Assembly (NCBI GenBank): GCA_019022495.1
Contig: JAFEKR010000038.1
Location: forward strand, 124,001-188,000
From: Epichloe hybrida
Taxonomy: Eukaryota; Ascomycota; Sordariomycetes; Hypocreales; Clavicipitaceae
DNA: 64,000 nt
Direction: 5' to 3'
Shown: one piece after another, positions 59,747-64,000 of the stretch
Layout of the letters: each line of letters starts with the position of its first letter
Numbering within the stretch: position 1 is the first letter of the stretch
Translations under genes and position numbers: made by a program
The notes under the pieces: model-generated
Database searches by the model: none
Seen by the model: the letters and a program-made list of their open reading frames with translations, nothing else
Told to the model about the DNA's origin: nothing

Positions 59747-61932
59747 TTATGTTGTCATCCATGTGTTGCCACCCACACGACTTGTTCCCCTCCCTTGTTG
59801 TCTATTTGAAGAGACTATTGCTGACCCGCGCTGTGCCTGAGTTTGAAGTTCGGTGCCTTGTTCATCTTGTTTGTTCCCACGATCTGCACCAAGAACAGCC
59901 TCTTGATTCTCAGTGCTCAGGTGATGAGAACGCACAAAGAAGTTAAGCACGAGCGATAGACCTGCAAACGCCACGTACTATTTACGCAGAGGGGAAATTA
60001 CATCATTAGCATATAAAAACTCAAGAAACGCAAATGCACACGCAATAATTCAAGGAGATGGAAGCACAGAAGACAGGGAAGAGTAGCAGATGTTGCTTAC
60101 CATGATCCACACAGCCTTAAGAGAGTGGAAGAATGTCTGTCGCACGACCAGTTGCTGCTCTTGGGGCAAAATCCGGATGACATCCACCTTGGCTAAAGCT
60201 TGGTCGCCGTTGAAATTTTGCGCCACATGGGCGCCTAGCTCTTTAACAAGACCTGGATTAGCAGCTGTCATGTCGTTCTGGAAAATCACGCCCCCAACAA
60301 CAATAGAGATGGCATTGGCGATGGAGCGCACAAAGCTCATAGTGGCGACCACAGCTGCGGTATCACGCTCCGCGTTGACGGCTTGCACAGCCAAAAGAGG
60401 TGGCTCAATGTTCATTCCAACACCAAGGCCAACCAAAATCTGAAAGACGAAAAGCTTGGCCAAGTTCTTCTCAAATGGCAAGTAGACAAAAAGACCTATG
60501 CCAAGCAAGTTCAAGACCTGGCCAGCATACATAATGCGGAGATATTTTCCGGTCTTTTGGATGAAAACGCCAGCAAAGGCGGCAGAGAGAGAGCATGCCA
60601 CAATTAGCGGGAGAAGATGGATGCCCGAATCCAGAGCATTGGCGCCGAGAACCGATTGCGAGTAGAGCGGCAAGTAATACGCCAGTCCGATAAAGACGTA
60701 GAAGTTGCAACTGTATACCCCGAATGCTGCTGACGAAGACTTGTTCGAAAAGATGTGAAGTGGAATGATGGGCTCCGTTGCAAACTTCCATTCGTTCACA
60801 ACGAACAGAGCTAGAACCACCACGCCAAACACCAGCAGGCATATGACGGTGGCCGAGGACCAGGGAAATACCACGTTGCCAAAGTCGAGTGCTAGAAGCA
60901 CCATCAAAACAGAGCCAATGATGAGGACCCCGCCTATCCAATCGATCTTCTTCAGTCCCGTGAGGATAGGAGTGCCAGGCTTGGACACGTCGAGGAAAAA
61001 AACGAGAATACCAAAGACAACTCCTCCGATTGGCACTAGGCAGGCAGCATCTACAGTGTCAGTGACGAACATGGTCGTGCGCAAGGTGTACTTCAAAACT
61101 GACAGTTGATCCAAAAACACCATGTCCAACTGCACGGGGATTAGTTATAGACGACTTAGATGATGACCGAGCCAGCGAATACCCACTCTGCCTTTGTAGT
61201 CAGAAGACCCCCGAGAATAGGGCCAACAGCACTTCCCAGAGCCCAGACAAGCGACGTGATGCCTAGATACAGACCGCGATCCCTCATAGAGAACGTATCA
61301 CAGATGATAACGTTGACCATTGTGCCCATGCCAGCAGCGCCAATGCCCTGAATCACACGACCAGCGATCAAGGCATCCATTGTCGGTGACAGGGCACACA
61401 GAAGACTCCCACACAAGAAGATGGCGATGGCAATGAGGATAATGGGCTTGCGACCCCAAATATCTGCAATGGTGCCCCACAATGGTGTGGTGGCAGTGCT
61501 CGCGAGGATAAAAGAGCTCCCAATCCATATGTATCCTGTGACAGAGCCGAGGGAGCTAACAATGGTAGGGATGGCTGGCGTGACAATGGTGACGTCGAGA
61601 GCGGACAGCAGCACAGATAGGCACAGGGGGAGCATGAGCAAAGCAGCGCTGGCGGCAGAATATTTCTTTGCCATGGCATTGGACTCGTGCCCAGGTGGCG
61701 AGGAGGGCAACGGTGAGGACGCTGCATCACGGTCGCGAGGACTGGCAGCCAGCTCAACTCTTTTGTTGTTGTGTTTCCAAGCTGTCGAGTCAGTCGGCGT
61801 CCCAGCTGCACCGACGGCAGTGGTATTGCTCGACGCGCCCGTCGCAGCGCCTAGATGAAGCGCAGCAGCGACACCTTGACTGCGATGGGCTTCCGTGGTA
61901 ATGGGTGTGATGGTGTCTGTTGTTGTGGCCAT
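59747..61932 (-). CDS. MFS drug:H+ antiporter, DHA2 (14-helix) type
   Basis: Three exons on the minus strand: 61932-61183, 61129-60101 and 59977-59747, with introns of 53 and 123 nt; 669 residues. About 85 polar Ser/Thr/Ala-rich residues precede the first helix. The membrane part has the antiporter motifs LSVLLSALDVTIVTPAIPT, GTIADIWGRKP (motif A), GRVIQGIGAAG (motif B) and GSAVGPILGG (motif C). The C-terminal exon, YVAFAGLSLVLNFFVRSHHLS, completes the last helix. At the first exon junction the open frame inserts roughly 30 residues (LDMVFLDQ...DAACLVPIGG) where relatives go directly to a WCFYINLPIGG-like helix, so the splice site or the region may be altered. Role by family and context: proton-driven export of the cluster product at the plasma membrane. 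Start at 61932 was chosen as the first ATG in frame. Confidence 0.85.
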
Positions 61933-62094
61933 GTCGGATTTTCTGGGATTTTCTGGGATTCTCCGCGGTGATGGAGTTACAGTATGTAACGCTGTCCAAA
62001 TGGCGTTGGCCCAGTGTTGTTTGTTAAAAAGAGGACTGTTGGATTTCACAGCCAATCAGGACCACTTCGGCCGGATTGCGCGGTGGTACAGTCA

Positions 62095-62373
62095 GTACAA
62101 TACACCACCTACATTATTTTACAAATCTACATAAGAGGGGGATTTAAGCGAAATAAGTACTTCGTATTAGCTAGGAAATAAAGATAGGTACTAGGATTAA
62201 TAGGTATCTCAAATTATGAACAATTTACAACTAAAATAATGTATCTTTTATCAGCGCTTAGTACCCTACGTATTTTCCTTCTGGCTTACTAATAATAGCA
62301 ATACTAATAGCTAACCACAGCTGTTAGAGGGGAACATGTAGATTTGTAAAATAATTCAGGGTGGGCATTGTAC
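62095..62373. mobile_element. MITE family with GTACAATG...TACAAATCTACAT ends, copy 2
   Basis: The left arm GTACAATACACCACC continues with ATTATTTTACAAATCTACAT. The right arm ATGTAGATTTGTAAAATAAT continues with TCAGGGTGGGCATTGTAC. 279 bp; the arms match the copy at 55703-56003. It lies just upstream of the MFS gene start. Confidence 0.8.
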
Positions 62374-62618
62374 TACATGTCACTGTACCTACGCCTCACC
62401 GGGGCATCTGCCAAGGCCTAATTTTAACCACAGTTAAACGTCACTAAGCCAGGTAAGGTGATCAACAATGTCCTGTCATGTCATTCTAGCGGAACGGCCT
62501 GCCTGGTCGTCATACGGGGAGAACTGCATACATAGAATCGCCCTTTGCACCAGGCCAGTAATAATAAACACAGAGTTTTTCATTGAACGGCAATTCTTCT
62601 CGAGCCATGACAGCTGCT

Positions 62619-63023
62619 TCACTCAGTATCCCATATCCCATTCGACATTTTGTCGGCTGCTTCGGAGAACTCCTCTTTCGTCATCTCATTGATGAGAATC
62701 AGGCGAATTGCATATGTAGTAACCACTAGTGAATCGATTTCCAACTTCCTCTCTTCGACAACACGCATCATGTGGCACAACAGTGCAGTGACAGGAAATG
62801 GCCGTGCGGAGCGGTAGCAGCAGTCAACAGTTTCAACATGCTGGCTTCTGATGATAATATCAACGGCTGGGGGACCAGAATATTCTTGGTGCCCGATCGC
62901 AGTGCGCAGTTCGCCTGTCTTGCGATCATAGTATTTGCCATCTACCACAGGCGTCTGCTCATCCCCGTGCCAGCCAGGAGTGCTAATCTCTTTGGAATGC
63001 TGAGGCTTCGCGTTGTCAGACAT
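62619..63023 (-). CDS. Hypothetical protein, 134 residues
   Basis: Open frame from ATG 63023 (MSDNAKPQHSKEIS) to a stop at 62619. The N-terminal half is polar (GWHGDEQTPVVDGKYYDRKTGEL). The C-terminal half could be helical (ALLCHMMRVVEERKLEIDSLVVTTYAIRLILINEMTKEEF). There is no signal peptide and no recognised domain. It stands alone between the MFS gene and a secreted-protein gene. It could be real or part of a multi-exon gene; I found no strong splice signals that would extend it. Confidence 0.45.
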   Translation of the reverse strand: MSDNAKPQHSKEISTPGWHGDEQTPVVDGKYYDRKTGELRTAIGHQEYSGPPAVDIIIRSQHVETVDCCYRSARPFPVTALLCHMMRVVEERKLEIDSLVVTTYAIRLILINEMTKEEFSEAADKMSNGIWDTE

Positions 63024-63757
63024 GATTGTTAGCCTGATGTTGATAAAGTCTTGAGGTTGAATGAAAAGTCCCAATAGATGAGGTTCTCCGACGACAAGAT
63101 TGATGATGATGGGTTTGGAGAAATGTGCGAATGAGGGAATCCACAGTATTTATAGGCATGTGGCACAGTGCCGCTTTCCCAACGCACTGTACGAACTTGG
63201 CATGTCCTTATAAGTTATAACATAAGCCATCAGACAATAATCAGACCATTGAGTTGATTAGAAAAAGGGGCACTCTTGATTCAGTTTCATTACCAATTTT
63301 ACTCCGTTCGTTTTAGTTTTCGTCTAGATTGCAGCAATAGCACGTTTAGGCACACAATGACCTGCCTGACTATGTGTACGCTAGATATACAGTCAAGAGT
63401 ATTTACAATCTATTCACTTTGTGTAACTTGACAGCTGCTATTTGGACACGGAAAAGACAGAATACTTGTGACTTCCTACAAAAAGAGCGGACTTATGTTT
63501 CAAATGATACTAAATACTTGTAGTGACTGGCACTGTTGCCTCCAGGAAAGAGTATAACGACTGCTGCCGCCTTGAACGAGTGACTTGATATTGAAAAAAT
63601 GGATGTGTAGTAGGTCTCCAATCCACAAGCTCAAAACGGTTCCCTGAAAACCTCGAAGCAATGCTCAAGTGGTAATGTAAGTATCACTCTGATATGTGAG
63701 TAACTCCGAGGATGTAGGTAGCGTGCGCAAATTCCGACCAGAAAGTTCATTTCACGC
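63024..63757. other. Intergenic
   Basis: About 730 bp containing the presumed promoter of the hypothetical gene. No repeats or RNA genes were recognised. Confidence 0.5.
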
Positions 63758-64000
63758 TTATTCGCATCCGCATTTAACACATTCGTTTGTGCGCAAACTT
63801 GCAGGGTCACAGAGATATGTTCCCCACGAATCGCATCGACAGCCGTCCTTCTTCTTCCCATTTTTGCATCGCCTATCTGGTTCCAAACCACCGCGACAGG
63901 CAATTTTGAATTTGGCGAGGGCACCGGCTGGCTGGTTCTCGGGGATGGCGTTAGCCATGGCTAATCCCAGGATGCCACTGAGGAGAAAGTGAGTAGCTTT
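63758..64000 (-). CDS. Small cysteine-rich secreted protein, 5' end outside window
   Basis: The frame is open from the window edge (64000) to a stop at 63758, 80 residues visible. It begins inside a signal peptide core (HFLLSGILGLAMANA) followed by a mature part with eight cysteines: KIACRGG, RRCKN, DGCRCDSW, YLCDP, NECVKCGCE. The spacing suggests four disulfides, as in many secreted fungal effectors or antimicrobial-like peptides, but no named family was recognised. An internal ATG at 63958 would remove the signal, so the true start lies beyond 64000. No intron is needed. Confidence 0.65.
   Translation of the reverse strand, partial: KATHFLLSGILGLAMANAIPENQPAGALAKFKIACRGGLEPDRRCKNGKKKDGCRCDSWGTYLCDPASLRTNECVKCGCE

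Overview
This window comes from a filamentous ascomycete. The genes have short 50-125 nt introns with fungal branch sites (CTAAC/CTAAT), the families are typical of fungal secondary metabolism, and the middle holds a very AT-rich, TpA-rich, ORF-free block of the kind repeat-induced point mutation (RIP) leaves. No ribosomal or tRNA gene was recognised. All calls rest on reading translations and motifs; nothing was searched.

Layout. (1) 0-9.8 kb holds a zinc-independent MDR oxidoreductase, a decayed asparagine-synthase gene, an intact P450, a membrane cytochrome b5 and a second, four-exon P450. (2) 9.848-35.643 kb is a RIP-decayed island of nested transposons. It is bounded by two 262-bp direct repeats of exactly equal length (the LTRs of an outer retroelement). 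Inside are a hAT-like element, solo LTRs with perfect 5-bp target duplications, two copia-type elements in opposite orientation, a 9.7-kb element with terminal inverted repeats, and another hAT-like element inside that. (3) 35.8-42.5 kb holds an ankyrin-repeat/deaminase gene and an SRPK-like kinase gene, both with frame breaks, then MITE-like palindromes, a small secreted protein and a gypsy protease relic. (4) 42.7-62 kb is a biosynthetic gene cluster core: a 2391-residue highly reducing polyketide synthase (KS-AT-DH-psiMT-ER-KR-ACP), a full-length GPI ethanolamine-phosphate transferase (Las21/Gpi7 type), an af380-like alpha/beta hydrolase, a P450 and a DHA2-type MFS exporter. Several MITE-like elements lie in its intergenic spaces. 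(5) 62-64 kb has a small hypothetical protein and the end of a cysteine-rich secreted protein that runs off the window.

How it may work. The synthase would make a reduced chain. It should not be C-methylated, because the methyltransferase domain has lost its SAM-binding motif. The hydrolase probably releases or transfers the chain, the P450 oxidises it and the MFS protein exports it. The Las21 homologue sits inside the cluster and could be a housekeeping neighbour, a tailoring enzyme or a resistant copy of the product's target. The left-hand P450s, cytochrome b5 and MDR enzyme may be the other arm of the same cluster, now separated by 26 kb of transposons. Genes next to the island (asparagine synthase, deaminase, kinase) carry small indels, while the genes farther into the cluster are open after splicing.
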